The notes below the pieces were generated by a model. The model ran no database searches. It worked only from the letters and a program-made list of their open reading frames with translations, and was not told where the DNA came from. 13,949 nt of DNA, taken from Brevundimonas sp. Lineage in GTDB: Bacteria; Pseudomonadota; Alphaproteobacteria; Caulobacterales; Caulobacteraceae. Shown piece after piece: positions 1 to 7,389 of the stretch. Where the stretch lies: the NCBI RefSeq assembly GCF_031082345.1, contig NZ_JAVHLH010000048.1, positions 1-13,949 on the forward strand. The letters are read 5' to 3'. A program made the translations under genes and the position numbers. The first letter of the stretch is position 1; each line of letters begins with the position of its first letter.

Positions 1-948
1 CGCGGCGGCGGTGCGCACCTCGGTGCGGCCCTGCTGCTGCTCTTTCGCCAGGCCGACCAGTTCCCCCAGGCCGGCGATGGTGCCGACCAGGCCGGACATC
101 TCGGCCGGGACGATGACCGTCTTGGCGGTCGGGTTGCGCGCCAGTTCGGCGAAGGCCTCGACGTATTTCTGGGCCACGAAATAGTTGATGGCGTTGACGT
201 CGCCGCGGGCGATGGCCTCGGACACCATGGCGGTCGCCTTGGCCTCGGCCTGGGCTTCGCGCTCGCGGGCCTCGGCGTCGCGGAAGGCGGCTTCCTTGCG
301 GCCCTCGGCCTGCAGGATGGCCGACTGCTTGGCCCCCTCGGCGCGGGCGATGGCGGCCTGCTTCTCGCCCTCGGCCTCGGTGATGACGGCGCGGCGCTCG
401 CGCTCGGCCTTCATCTGCCGCGCCATGGCGTTGGTGATGTCGGCGGGCGGAGTCAGGTCCTTGATCTCGATCCGGTTGACCTTGACGCCCCACGGCTCGG
501 TCGCGGCGTCGATCACGGTCAGCAGGCGCGAGTTGATGTTGTCGCGCTGGAACAGCACCTCATCGAGATCCATCGAGCCGACCACGGTGCGCAGATTGGT
601 CATGCACAGCTGGGTGATGGCGTAGGGCAGGTTCTCGACCCGGTAGGCCGCGCGGGCCGCGTCCATCACCTGGATGAAGACGATGGCGTCGACCTTCACC
701 ATGGCGTTGTCCTTGGTGATGACCTCCTGCTGGGGCACGTCGAGGACCTGCTCCATCATGTTCATGCGGCGGCCGATACGCTCCACGAAGGGCGTCAGCA
801 GGCTGATGCCGGGCGACAGCGTCCGCGTGTATTTGCCGAACCGCTCGACCGTCATCTCGCGGCCCTGCGGCACGATCTTGACCACGCTGAACAGCAGGAT
901 GAACGCCAGAACGACCAGTGCGCCGACGAAGAGGGTGGAAAAGTCCAT
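1..948 (-). CDS. qmcA: SPFH/Band 7 (paraslipin) membrane protein, QmcA-like; C-terminus beyond window
   Basis: 316 codons are open to the left edge with no stop, so the 3' end is missing. An N-terminal membrane anchor (about residues 4-24) is followed by the motif KIVPQG and a full SPFH domain with strong paraslipin signatures ([15 protein letters not shown]-type and GSMDLDEV segments, [12 protein letters not shown]). A long Ala/Glu/Arg-rich coiled coil follows (about 175-245; repeated AEG-K-Q units), then the conserved [11 protein letters not shown] segment. This order matches E. coli QmcA (about 305 residues), so only a short tail should be missing. The ATG at 948 is preceded by AGGAGA about 6 bases upstream. 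Family members form large oligomeric assemblies in membrane microdomains; in many bacteria an NfeD-family partner is encoded next door, which would lie off the left edge here. The exact cellular role cannot be read from the sequence. Confidence 0.93.
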   Translation of the reverse strand, partial: MDFSTLFVGALVVLAFILLFSVVKIVPQGREMTVERFGKYTRTLSPGISLLTPFVERIGRRMNMMEQVLDVPQQEVITKDNAMVKVDAIVFIQVMDAARAAYRVENLPYAITQLCMTNLRTVVGSMDLDEVLFQRDNINSRLLTVIDAATEPWGVKVNRIEIKDLTPPADITNAMARQMKAERERRAVITEAEGEKQAAIARAEGAKQSAILQAEGRKEAAFRDAEAREREAQAEAKATAMVSEAIARGDVNAINYFVAQKYVEAFAELARNPTAKTVIVPAEMSGLVGTIAGLGELVGLAKEQQQGRTEVRTAAA

Positions 949-1072
949 CAGTGTCTCCTTTTCCCCTCAAGGTTAGCACCCGTGGGCCCGCCCGCCAGCG
1001 AAACCGGACCCCGGTTCATGAACTCCCTGTAATAATTCCCGCGCCACCAGCCTGACAGGGGCGGAATTGAAC

Positions 1073-1100
1073 GGGGGCGCTCCCCGGAAGAAGCGCCCCC
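1073..1100 (-). terminator. Hairpin downstream of the small secreted-protein gene
   Basis: A perfect 9-bp inverted repeat (gggggcgct at 1073-1081, agcgccccc at 1092-1100) with a 10-base loop begins 20 bases after the stop codon at 1120. Read on the minus strand it is followed by GTTCAATT rather than a clean T run. It is therefore a plausible but imperfect intrinsic terminator, and may mainly protect the 3' end of the message or separate this gene from qmcA. Confidence 0.5.
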
Positions 1101-1119
1101 ATCCTCACGATACGACCGT

Positions 1120-1455
1120 CTATTCGACGGTGTAGGATTCGCCGTCGATGGCGCAGAGATCGACGCTCTCCTCGACCAGGGACTCGCCGTTCGAAAAGTC
1201 ATAGCGGAGGTCGTATTCACAGGCCTCGAGCCCGTCATCGACCGCGATCTCGACGGTCTCGCCGTTCCGGACCACCTGGTCGCCGAGGATGTCCTCCTCC
1301 CAGCTGTCGCTGCTCGGCAGGGAGATATAGATGTGGGTCAGCGTATAGCCGGTGTTGTTGGTCAGATCGAAGCTGACGGAGGCGGTCTGGGCGACCGCGC
1401 CCGGCGCGACGAGGGCCAGGCCCAGCGCGGCCGTGGCGAAGAGATGCTTGATCAT
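1120..1455 (-). CDS. Small acidic secreted (periplasmic) protein, unknown function
   Basis: 111 residues. A clear Sec signal peptide (MIKHLF, hydrophobic core 7-17, cleavage motif AVA before Q23) leaves a mature protein of about 89 residues that is very acidic. The mature part contains the segment TNNTGYTL-HIYIS, then SSDSWEEDILG, and two cysteines (C79, C101) that could form a disulfide after export. The pattern 'N-TGYT-...-Y-S-S-SW-ED-LG' recalls a family of short exported beta-rich proteins common in Alphaproteobacteria, known to me only as hypothetical. Some relatives carry unreliable enzyme names, which this length does not support. The start is ATG at 1455 with a GGGGGA purine run about 8 bases upstream. 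It lies 68 bases downstream of the Nudix gene on the same strand. A TTGAAG overlapping the Nudix stop could belong to its own promoter, but no convincing -10 follows. Confidence 0.82.
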   Translation of the reverse strand: MIKHLFATAALGLALVAPGAVAQTASVSFDLTNNTGYTLTHIYISLPSSDSWEEDILGDQVVRNGETVEIAVDDGLEACEYDLRYDFSNGESLVEESVDLCAIDGESYTVE

Positions 1456-1523
1456 TTTGGTATCCCCCGGAGCCCACGTGATGCGGGGTCCCTCATCAGC
1501 GATTACAGTGTTTCACGGGCGCT

Positions 1524-1940
1524 TCAAGACCGCGCCATGACCGCCGCGGCCTCGATGATGCGCCGCGTTTCCTCCCAGCCGACGATCTCGCTGACGGCGT
1601 CCAGGGAATGAAAGGCCGCCTCGGTCGCGTCATCGCCCGCGACCGGCTCGCCCGACAGCCAGCGGGCGGCGTAGTCGATCAGCACATAGTGACGGCCCGC
1701 GTCCGGAAAAATCCCGTCCACCACGTCCAGCAGGCCGGTGATCTCCGCCACCACCCCGGTCTCCTCGCGCAACTCCCTGAGCGCCGCGTCGACCGCCCGC
1801 TCGCCCGGCTCGATGCGTCCGCCCGGCAGGCTCCACTCGCCCCGCAAGGGCGGCCGTCCCCGCCGGATCAGCAGCACCTGGTCGCCGCGCAGGCAGACGA
1901 CGCCGGCGCAGGGGACGGGAGCGGGCAGGGGGGTGGTCAT
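1524..1940 (-). CDS. Nudix hydrolase (ADP-ribose pyrophosphatase/MutT-like)
   Basis: 138 residues from the ATG at 1940. The frame extends upstream to 2003, but that extension crosses the start of the divergent flavoprotein gene and has no Nudix-family character, so it is rejected. The Nudix box is perfect at residues 41-63: G-x5-E47-x7-R55-E56-L-R-E59-E60-T-G-V, with the metal-binding glutamates present. Before it comes the usual CAGVVCLR strand and an [14 protein letters not shown] substrate-side segment. Such enzymes hydrolyse a nucleoside diphosphate linked to another moiety, using Mg2+. The substrate cannot be told from the box; sequences of the form [16 protein letters not shown] are often ADP-ribose or NADH type rather than 8-oxo-dGTP type. 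No strong ribosome-binding site is visible. Only 56 bases separate it from the flavoprotein gene transcribed the other way. Confidence 0.92.
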   Translation of the reverse strand: MTTPLPAPVPCAGVVCLRGDQVLLIRRGRPPLRGEWSLPGGRIEPGERAVDAALRELREETGVVAEITGLLDVVDGIFPDAGRHYVLIDYAARWLSGEPVAGDDATEAAFHSLDAVSEIVGWEETRRIIEAAAVMARS

Positions 1941-1996
1941 GGCGTGACGATAGCTTGGGCCTTTCGCGTCGCCCACGACTTTGACACAACCGGGCC

Positions 1997-3403
1997 ATGA
2001 CACCCCCGTCCGCCGAAGCGCTCGCCGCCCTGAAGTCCGCCCTCGGCGACGGCGGCTGGACCGACGACCCGGCCGAAATCGCGCCCTGGCTGACGGAATG
2101 GCGCAACCGCTGGACCGGTCACACCCCGCTGATGCTGACGCCGCGCTCGACGGAACAGGTCGCCGCCGCCGTGCGCATCTGCGCCGAACACCGCATCGCC
2201 ATCGTCCCCCAGGGCGGCGACACCGGCCTCGTCGGCGGCCAGATCCCCTATGGCGAGGTCCTGCTGTCGACCCGCAAGCTGCGCGCGGTCCGCGACGTCA
2301 CGCCCCTCGACGACGCCATGACCGTCGAGGCCGGGATCACCCTGCTCGAGGCCCAGCAGGCCGCCGCCGCCGTCGACCGGCTGTTCCCGCTCAGTCTCGC
2401 CGCCGAAGGCACCGCCACCATCGGCGGCGTCATCTCGACCAACGCCGGCGGCACCGCCGTGATCCGCTACGGCGTCATGCGCGACCTGGTGCTGGGAATC
2501 GAGGCCGTCCTGCCTGACGGCGAGGTCTTCCATGGCCTCAAACGCCTGCGCAAGGACAACACCGGCTATGACCTGAAACAGCTGCTGATTGGGGCCGAGG
2601 GCACCCTCGGCGTAGTCACCGCCGCCACTCTCAAGCTGTTCCCGGTCATGCGCTCCCGCTCCACCGCCATGGTCGGCCTCGACTACCCCTCGGCCGCCAT
2701 CGAGCTGCTCGCCCGCGCCAAGGCCGAGACCGGCGGCGGCGTCGAGGCCTTCGAGCTGATGAAGCGGCTCGGCATGACCTTCGTCCTCGCCAACATCCCT
2801 GCGACGCGCGAGCCGCTGGACTCCACCCCGCCCTGGTACGTCCTGATCGAACTGGTCTCCGGCGAGCCCGGCGCCGCCGACGCGGCCATGGAGCGGCTGC
2901 TGACCCACGCCTTCGAGACCGGCCTGGTTGTCGACGCCGCCATTGCCCAGAACGACGCCCAGCGCGCCGCCTTCTGGAAGGTCCGCGAGGAACAGTCCGC
3001 CGCCCAGAAGCCCGAGGGCGGCGGCTGGAAGCATGACGTCTCCGTCCCCGTCTCCCGCATCGCCGACTTCCTCGAGGAGGCCACGGCCGCCGTCGAACGC
3101 TTCCACCCCGGCGCCCGCGTCAGCGCTTTCGGCCACGTCGGCGACGGCAATCTGCATTACGACGTCCTGTGTCCCCCCGGCGGCGACCGCCCGGCCTTCC
3201 TCGCCCGCTGGGCCGAGGGCTCGCAGATCGTCCACGACATCGTCGCCCGCTATGACGGCTCCATCTCCGCCGAACACGGCCTCGGCCGGCTCAAGACCGA
3301 CGAGGCGCGCCGCTACAAGTCGCCGCTGGAGATCCGGACCATGCAGGCGGTGCGAGCGGCCATCGACCCGCACAGGATCATGAACCCGGCCGTGCTGTTC
3401 TGA
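1997..3403 (+). CDS. FAD-binding oxidoreductase, GlcD / D-2-hydroxyacid dehydrogenase type
   Basis: 468 residues with the two-domain plan of the VAO/PCMH flavoprotein family. The N-terminal FAD-binding half carries [11 protein letters not shown] (71-81), an [11 protein letters not shown] turn (about 142-152) and GAEGTLG (199-205). The C-terminal FAD-oxidase half carries HVGDGNLH with H380 and H387, and an AEHGLG segment with E426-H427; these are the residues that bind the divalent metal and substrate carboxylate in D-lactate and D-2-hydroxyglutarate dehydrogenases. The protein ends with the usual [17 protein letters not shown] tail. Expected reaction: oxidation of a D-2-hydroxy acid to the 2-oxo acid, passing electrons to a quinone, cytochrome or electron-transfer flavoprotein. 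D-2-hydroxyglutarate dehydrogenase is the best single guess because of the length and lone-gene setting, without glycolate-oxidase subunits. The ATG at 1997 has no recognisable Shine-Dalgarno in the 20 bases before it, so translation may be leaderless or weakly initiated. Confidence 0.92.
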   Translation: MTPPSAEALAALKSALGDGGWTDDPAEIAPWLTEWRNRWTGHTPLMLTPRSTEQVAAAVRICAEHRIAIVPQGGDTGLVGGQIPYGEVLLSTRKLRAVRDVTPLDDAMTVEAGITLLEAQQAAAAVDRLFPLSLAAEGTATIGGVISTNAGGTAVIRYGVMRDLVLGIEAVLPDGEVFHGLKRLRKDNTGYDLKQLLIGAEGTLGVVTAATLKLFPVMRSRSTAMVGLDYPSAAIELLARAKAETGGGVEAFELMKRLGMTFVLANIPATREPLDSTPPWYVLIELVSGEPGAADAAMERLLTHAFETGLVVDAAIAQNDAQRAAFWKVREEQSAAQKPEGGGWKHDVSVPVSRIADFLEEATAAVERFHPGARVSAFGHVGDGNLHYDVLCPPGGDRPAFLARWAEGSQIVHDIVARYDGSISAEHGLGRLKTDEARRYKSPLEIRTMQAVRAAIDPHRIMNPAVLF

Positions 3404-3482
3404 GTTGGACCGGGGCCCGCTTGCCCCTTTCGCTCTTCCGTCCTACCCCTCCGCCTCGATTCACCACCCCCGGAGCCCGCCC

Positions 3483-4430
3483 ATGACCCTCGCCCTGCTG
3501 TTCCCCGGACAAGGCAGCCAGTCGGTCGGCATGGGCGCCGCCCTGGCCGACGCCTTCGCCTCCGCCCGCGAGGTCTATGCCGAGATCGACGACGCCCTGG
3601 GCCAGAAGCTGTCGCTGCTGATGCGCGAAGGCCCCGAGGACCAGCTGACCCTGACCGAGAACGCCCAGCCCGCCCTGATGGCCGTCTCCGTCGCCGCAGC
3701 CCGGGTGCTCAAGGTCGAGTTCGATGTCGACGTCAGCCGCGCCGCCTTCGTCGCCGGCCATTCGCTCGGCGAATACTCCGCCCTGTGCGCCGCCGGCGCG
3801 ATCAGCCTCAGCGACACCGCCCGCCTGCTGAAGCTGCGCGGCCAGGCCATGCAGCGGGCCGTGCCCGTCGGCCGTGGGGCCATGGCCTCGCTGATCGGCC
3901 CGAAGACCGACCTCGCCCTCGCCGAAGCCGCCGCGGCGGCGGGCTCCGAGGTCGGCGTCTGCGTCGTCGCCAATGACAACAACGCCGGCAATATCGTCAT
4001 CTCGGGCGACAAGGCCGCCGTCGACCGCGCCATCGAAAAGGCCAAGGAACTGGGCGCCCGCGCCATCCCGCTGAACGTCTCGGCCCCCTTCCACTGCCCG
4101 CTGATGCAGCCCGCCGCCGACGAGATGGCCGACGCCCTGGCCGACGCGAAGATCGTCGCCCCCGCCGTCCCCGTCGTCGCCAACGTCACCGCCCGCCCGG
4201 AGACCGACCCGGAGGTCATCCGCCGCCTGCTGGTCGAACAGGTCACCGGCCGCGTCCGCTGGCGCGAGTCGATGGAATGGATGGCCGGGGAGGGCGGCGT
4301 GACCCGCTTCGCCGAGATCGGCTCGGGCAAGGTCCTGACCGGCATGGCCAAGCGCATCGCCCCGGACGCGGAGAGCCTGTCGCTGAACACGCCGGAAGAG
4401 CTGGAAGCGTTCGCGAAGTCGCTGGGCTAG
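3483..4430 (+). CDS. fabD: Malonyl-CoA:ACP transacylase
   Basis: 315 residues, the normal size for FabD. It transfers malonyl from CoA to acyl carrier protein, supplying the extender unit for type II fatty-acid synthesis in the cytoplasm. Visible features are GQGSQ (9-13, oxyanion loop), GHSLGE with nucleophile S94, the malonate-binding R119 in LRGQAMQ, and the catalytic H204 in SAPFHCPLM. The start is ATG at 3483 with CGGAG centred 7-8 bases upstream; the frame is open further upstream to about 3405, but that part is Pro/Ser-rich intergenic sequence without family character. It heads the fab cluster. The 79-base gap after the flavoprotein gene suggests its own promoter, though I cannot place one. 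Confidence 0.97.
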   Translation: MTLALLFPGQGSQSVGMGAALADAFASAREVYAEIDDALGQKLSLLMREGPEDQLTLTENAQPALMAVSVAAARVLKVEFDVDVSRAAFVAGHSLGEYSALCAAGAISLSDTARLLKLRGQAMQRAVPVGRGAMASLIGPKTDLALAEAAAAAGSEVGVCVVANDNNAGNIVISGDKAAVDRAIEKAKELGARAIPLNVSAPFHCPLMQPAADEMADALADAKIVAPAVPVVANVTARPETDPEVIRRLLVEQVTGRVRWRESMEWMAGEGGVTRFAEIGSGKVLTGMAKRIAPDAESLSLNTPEELEAFAKSLG

Positions 4431-4434
4431 GGCG

Positions 4435-4662
4435 GTGAGGTGGCCAAACGAGAATGAGTGGGGCGAGCTTGGCTGGCTGAAGGATGAGCCGCTGGAGTTC
4501 AGGCGAGGTTTGCTGGGGAAGTGGTCTGCATCGACGGGCAAATACAGCCTGAAACTCAGGATGAACAACTTTCCCGATGAGCCGCTATGGACGCTTTTTG
4601 GTAACGGCCGACAGATCACTCACTTCGACGACGCCCCTTCAGCCTGGACAATTCGATACTGA
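4435..4662 (+). CDS. Small hypothetical protein between fabD and fabG, atypical composition
   Basis: 75 residues from a GTG only 4 bases after the fabD stop. The frame is closed by a stop at 4384, and no ATG or TTG precedes the GTG. No ribosome-binding site can be placed before it, so initiation would have to be coupled to fabD termination. The product is soluble, rich in Trp (W3, W9, W14 and others), with a second half YSLKLRMNNFPDEP-WTLF-NG-ITHFDDAPSAW that reads like folded protein, with alternating strands and a conserved-looking acidic FDD turn. By hand count the 4441-4680 stretch is about 53% G+C, well below the genes on both sides, and rare-looking codons (cta, aca, aat, ttt, agg) are frequent. 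I do not recognise a named family. It may be a genuine small ORF, a remnant of a longer gene that has lost its start, or foreign DNA. Confidence 0.5.
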   Translation: MRWPNENEWGELGWLKDEPLEFRRGLLGKWSASTGKYSLKLRMNNFPDEPLWTLFGNGRQITHFDDAPSAWTIRY

Positions 4663-4683
4663 TTTTTGATAGGTAAGTTCAAC

Positions 4684-5424
4684 ATGTTCAATCTCACCGG
4701 CAAGACCGCCCTCGTCACCGGCGCCACCGGCGGCATCGGCGGGGCCATCGCCCGGGCCCTGCACGCCCAGGGCGCGACCGTCGTCCTGTCCGGCACCCGC
4801 GAGGCGGTGCTGCAGGATCTGGCGAAGGAGCTCGGCGAGCGCGCCTTCGCCGCCGCCGCCAACCTGTCGGACGCCGACTCCGTCGACGGCCTGATCGCCC
4901 GCGCCGAGGAGGCCGCCGGCGCCCCGCTGGACATCCTCGTCGCCAATGCCGGCATCACCAAGGACGGCCTGCTGATGCGGATGAAGGACGAGGACTTCAC
5001 CGACGTCATCAAGATCAATCTGGAATCTTATTTCCGCCTCTCGCGCGCCGCCATGAAGGGGATGATGAAGCGCCGCTCCGGCCGCATCATCGGGATCACC
5101 TCGGTGGTCGGCGTCACCGGCAATCCCGGCCAGACCAACTACGCCGCCTCCAAGGCCGGCATGATCGGCTTCTCCAAGTCGCTGGCGCAGGAGGTGGGCT
5201 CCAGGGGCATCACCGTGAACTGCATCGCCCCCGGCTTCATCGCCTCGCCGATGACCGACGTGCTCAACGACCAGCAGCGCGAGACCATCCTCAAGACCAT
5301 CCCGCTCGGCCGGCTGGGCGAGGGCGACGAGATCGCCGCCGCCGCCGTCTATCTGTCCTCGGACGAAGCCGCCTACGTCACCGGCCAGACCCTGCACGTC
5401 AACGGCGGCATGGCGATGATCTGA
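4684..5424 (+). CDS. fabG: 3-oxoacyl-ACP reductase
   Basis: 246 residues, a classical short-chain dehydrogenase. It reduces 3-oxoacyl-ACP to (R)-3-hydroxyacyl-ACP with NADPH, the first reduction in each elongation round. The Rossmann motif is TGATGGIG (12-19), followed by NAG (88-90). The catalytic tetrad N112, S140, Y153 and K157 (YAASK) is complete, and the protein ends with a typical VTGQTLHVNGGMAMI-like tail. ATG 4684 is preferred over an in-frame TTG at 4666, because AGGTAAG lies 6 bases upstream of the ATG and FabG proteins usually begin M-F-L-T-GK. It follows fabD after a 253-base interval holding the low-GC small ORF and overlaps the next gene by one base. Confidence 0.97.
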   Translation: MFNLTGKTALVTGATGGIGGAIARALHAQGATVVLSGTREAVLQDLAKELGERAFAAAANLSDADSVDGLIARAEEAAGAPLDILVANAGITKDGLLMRMKDEDFTDVIKINLESYFRLSRAAMKGMMKRRSGRIIGITSVVGVTGNPGQTNYAASKAGMIGFSKSLAQEVGSRGITVNCIAPGFIASPMTDVLNDQQRETILKTIPLGRLGEGDEIAAAAVYLSSDEAAYVTGQTLHVNGGMAMI

Positions 5425-5624
5425 TGAAAATCCTGCGCATCCTCGCCACCATCCTCAGCGGCCCGATGCTGCTGATCGGGATCATCTGGGTGCTGCAGGG
5501 CCTGAACATCCTGCCGGGCAGCTTCATGACCGGACAGATCATCTGGGCCGTCTACGGGGCGCCGCTCGCGCTGGCGGGCGGCGGGCTGGTCTGGTGGGTC
5601 AACCGGGGCGTTCAATCCCGGTAA
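5424..5624 (+). CDS. Small two-helix inner-membrane protein
   Basis: 66 residues. The start overlaps the fabG stop in a TGATG arrangement, so it should be translated by coupling with fabG. There are two hydrophobic segments (about residues 5-25 and 38-60), joined by a short loop with the motif LPGSFMTGQ, and the chain ends in basic residues. The same ILPGSFMTG-like loop recurs in short uncharacterised membrane proteins of proteobacteria, so this is probably a conserved family rather than a chance frame. Its role is unknown. The linkage to fatty-acid synthesis may be only positional. Confidence 0.8.
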   Translation: MKILRILATILSGPMLLIGIIWVLQGLNILPGSFMTGQIIWAVYGAPLALAGGGLVWWVNRGVQSR

Positions 5625-5635
5625 CGGGCTATTTC

Positions 5636-5659
5636 CAGCCGCCCCGGCTGTGCTAAAGC
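5636..5659 (+). promoter_or_regulatory. acpP leader: short hairpin and possible -10 element
   Basis: acpP has an unusually long 149-base gap before it. Just after the small membrane-protein stop lies cagccg-ccc-cggctg (5636-5650), a 6-bp hairpin without a T run. The following GCTAAAGC (5652-5659) is one mismatch from the Caulobacter housekeeping -10 consensus GCTANAWC. No good TTGACG-like -35 is seen 16-18 bases upstream, so the promoter call is weak. An independent acpP promoter would be expected because carrier protein is made in excess over the fab enzymes. Confidence 0.3.
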
Positions 5660-5773
5660 CCACGCAACCGGTTCGCTGAGTCTTCGTTGAAGGCTTGCGC
5701 AGCCGTCGCCGTCGTCATACGGCAAAGACTGAAGACAACAGCCGCCGTGGCGGCCCTGAAAGCAGAGACACCC

Positions 5774-6013
5774 ATGTCCGACACCCTGGAACGCGTCCGC
5801 AAGATCGTCATCGACCACCTGGACGCCGATCCGGAAAAGGTCGTTGAAAAGGCCAGCTTCATCGACGATCTGGGCGCTGACTCGCTCGACAACGTCGAAC
5901 TGGTCATGGCCTTCGAGGAAGAATTCGACATCGAGATCCCCGATGACGCCGCCGAGCACATCCAGACCGTCGGCGACGCCGTGAAGTTCATCGACGAGAA
6001 GCTGGCCGGCTAA
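5774..6013 (+). CDS. acpP: Acyl carrier protein
   Basis: 79 residues, strongly acidic, standard AcpP. S37 in the GADSLDNVE motif receives the 4'-phosphopantetheine arm, on which fatty-acyl chains are carried between the fab enzymes. Helix II (about 37-51, [13 protein letters not shown]) is the acidic docking face. The ATG at 5774 starts the conserved M-S-D-T-LERV sequence. An in-frame upstream start at 5687 would add 29 residues without any family likeness and is rejected. The ribosome-binding site is only a weak purine stretch (AGCAGAGA). The gene ends 27 bases before a strong terminator. Confidence 0.98.
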   Translation: MSDTLERVRKIVIDHLDADPEKVVEKASFIDDLGADSLDNVELVMAFEEEFDIEIPDDAAEHIQTVGDAVKFIDEKLAG

Positions 6014-6040
6014 AGCCGCCAGCCGATCGTACGGCACGAG

Positions 6041-6078
6041 AGGCCGCCGCGACGCCCCAGGGCGCGCGGCGGCCTTTT
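6041..6078 (+). terminator. Intrinsic terminator of the fabD-acpP cluster
   Basis: A perfect 11-bp GC-rich stem (aggccgccgcg at 6041-6051 with cgcggcggcct at 6065-6075) continues into an inner 4-bp stem (cgcc/ggcg) capped by ccag, and runs into TTTT at 6075-6078. It lies between acpP and the convergent nrsF end. It separates the upstream fab genes from the sigF-buf module on the plus strand. The T run is only on the plus-strand side, so it is not clearly bidirectional. Confidence 0.85.
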
Positions 6079-6146
6079 GCGTTTGGGGCCTGGAGTTGGT
6101 CCGAAACGGCCGTGGCGCGTCAAGCTGCTGGCGCAGGCTGTCTCCG

Positions 6147-6782
6147 TCACCAGCGCAGGGCGAACCGACCGGCCACAGCGCCGATGACCCCGGCCGCCGC
6201 GATGCCGAGCGTGTACCAGGTCGCCACGAAGGCGGCGGTCGATTCCGGGCAGTGCAGCACGCCATAGGCGGTCGCCGCCATGGCGCCCGCCGCCACGCCG
6301 AGCGCCATGCCGGCGAAGGCGGGCCGGGTCGGAGCCAGCGACCGCGCGGCCAGAAAGACGGGGAGGGCCGACGCCGCCGCTGTCATCAGGATGTTGGGGC
6401 CGCAGATCGTCCATGTTTGACCCAGCCAGACCGCCATACGCTGGTCGGCCGGGGCGGCCGCCACTTCGATCGCGCCCCACAGAATGGCGGCTCCGACCAC
6501 GCCAAGCAGCGTGATCAACGGTGTCCGCGTATCCGCCCCCGGCCGTCCCGCCCTGAGCGCGAGCCACAGCGCCGCGCCTGCAAGGGCGGCCGTGTACAAG
6601 CCCTTCAAGACAAGCGTCGGGGACGACAGAACCTCGGTCAGGCTGTGGTGTACGCCCAGCAGCAACGCCACGGCTGTGACGGAGGCGGCGGCCGCGGCGA
6701 TCAGCAGCCAAAGATTCAGCCGGGCGGGACGGGCGGGCTGCAGGCCGGCGGCGAGGGCGTCGATCAGGTCGTCAGTTTTCAT
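6147..6782 (-). CDS. nrsF: Anti-sigma factor NrsF (DUF1109 family), six-helix membrane protein
   Basis: 211 residues with a short soluble N-terminus (MKTDDLIDALAAGLQP) and about six hydrophobic helices (starting near 24, 58, 88, 122, 155 and 183). In Caulobacter, NrsF is a membrane protein that holds SigF inactive and releases it on exposure to heavy metals or chromate; two conserved cysteines are needed for the response. Two cysteines, and only two, are present at the expected places: C127 in TWTICGPN and C178 in LHCPES, each near a membrane boundary. The start overlaps the sigF stop by 11 bases (the frame shift runs through ATGAAAACTGA), so the regulator and its inhibitor should be made in fixed proportion. 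Gene order, size and cysteines make the assignment firm, although inducer specificity is inferred. Confidence 0.93.
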   Translation of the reverse strand: MKTDDLIDALAAGLQPARPARLNLWLLIAAAAASVTAVALLLGVHHSLTEVLSSPTLVLKGLYTAALAGAALWLALRAGRPGADTRTPLITLLGVVGAAILWGAIEVAAAPADQRMAVWLGQTWTICGPNILMTAAASALPVFLAARSLAPTRPAFAGMALGVAAGAMAATAYGVLHCPESTAAFVATWYTLGIAAAGVIGAVAGRFALRW

Positions 6783-7311
6783 GGGACACGCTGGCCGCCA
6801 GGGCCTTCATGGAACGGTGGACGCTCACCTTGGCCGCGCCCTCGGTGCAGCCGTTTCGAGCCGCGGCCTCGGCGAGACTGAAGCCTCCGATGCGCACATC
6901 CTCGATCAGGCGGCGCTGACGCAGCGGCAGGATCGACAGGACCTTGGCGAGATCGCGTCGCACCGCGCCGTCCTCGACGGAATGCTCGGCCAGCAGCACG
7001 TCTGCGTCCTCGAGCGGCACGTGCGTCCGCCGGCCCTGGCGGCGGAAATGGTCGATCAGCTTGTAGCGCGCGATGGCGTAGGCCCAGGCGGTGAAGGCCA
7101 TGGACCGGTCGTAGGTCGCCCGCTTGGCGTGAATCGCGATCAGACAGTCCTGCACCAGATCCTCGACGTCGGCTTCAAGGCCGATCAGGCGACGCCTGAA
7201 AAAGGGGGTCAGGGCGCCGCGCAGTTCGGTCAACAGGGCGCGCCAGGCCACGGGGTCGCCATCGAGGCCCCGCAGCATCAGGCGCTTCAGCTCGGCTTCC
7301 CTGTCCACCAC
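6772..7311 (-). CDS. sigF: ECF RNA polymerase sigma factor SigF
   Basis: 179 residues. Region 2 spans about 24-95 (FFRRRL, EDLVQDCLIAIH, FTAWAYAIARYKLIDHFRR), and region 4 about 115-172 (LSILPLRQRRLIEDVRIGGFSLAEAA, then the recognition helix around TEGAAKVSVHRSMKAL). No extra N- or C-terminal domain is present. It directs RNA polymerase to stress promoters, and the adjacent nrsF encodes its anti-sigma factor. The start is GTG at 7311 or the next codon, GTG at 7308; a GAGGA purine run is 3 or 6 bases upstream, which favours the second. The N-terminus REAELKRLMLRGLDGDP matches the usual beginning of this sigma subgroup, so an internal ATG at 7278 is less likely. A SigF-type promoter lies immediately upstream, implying positive autoregulation. 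Confidence 0.94.
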   Translation of the reverse strand: MVDREAELKRLMLRGLDGDPVAWRALLTELRGALTPFFRRRLIGLEADVEDLVQDCLIAIHAKRATYDRSMAFTAWAYAIARYKLIDHFRRQGRRTHVPLEDADVLLAEHSVEDGAVRRDLAKVLSILPLRQRRLIEDVRIGGFSLAEAAARNGCTEGAAKVSVHRSMKALAASVSHEN

Positions 7312-7320
7312 GCATCCTCA

Positions 7321-7346
7321 TTCGTGCGGAACCCGCCCGAGGTTAC
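7321..7346 (-). promoter_or_regulatory. SigF-type promoter for sigF-nrsF
   Basis: On the minus strand GTAACC (7346-7341) is followed after exactly 16 bases by CGAA (7324-7321). This is the -35/-10 grammar I recall for Caulobacter SigF promoters. Transcription should begin about 7-9 bases downstream, near 7312-7315, practically at the sigF start codon. The exact match shared with the divergent bufA1 promoter is itself strong evidence. Confidence 0.85.
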
Positions 7347-7389
7347 ATTGCCCCGGAAGATCGGCGGTCAAGAAAGTTTTCGCCGCCGC

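Noticed and set aside
1981..1986. TTGACA, a perfect -35-like hexamer on the plus strand before the flavoprotein gene
   Set aside because: It lies only 10 bases before the ATG at 1997, so a -10 box and transcript start would fall inside the gene. It is probably chance.
1941..2003. Upstream extension of the Nudix frame
   Set aside because: It overlaps the divergent flavoprotein start, and Nudix homologues begin near the ATG at 1940.
1937..3373. Long antisense open frame (478 codons) opposite the flavoprotein gene
   Set aside because: Gly/Asp/Val-rich low-complexity translation typical of the reverse frame of a high-GC gene; no domain signature, and the plus-strand frame has complete flavoprotein motifs.
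5687..5773. 29-residue N-terminal extension of acpP
   Set aside because: AcpP homologues begin at the M-S-D segment (5774); the extension has no family likeness and would block normal ACP folding.
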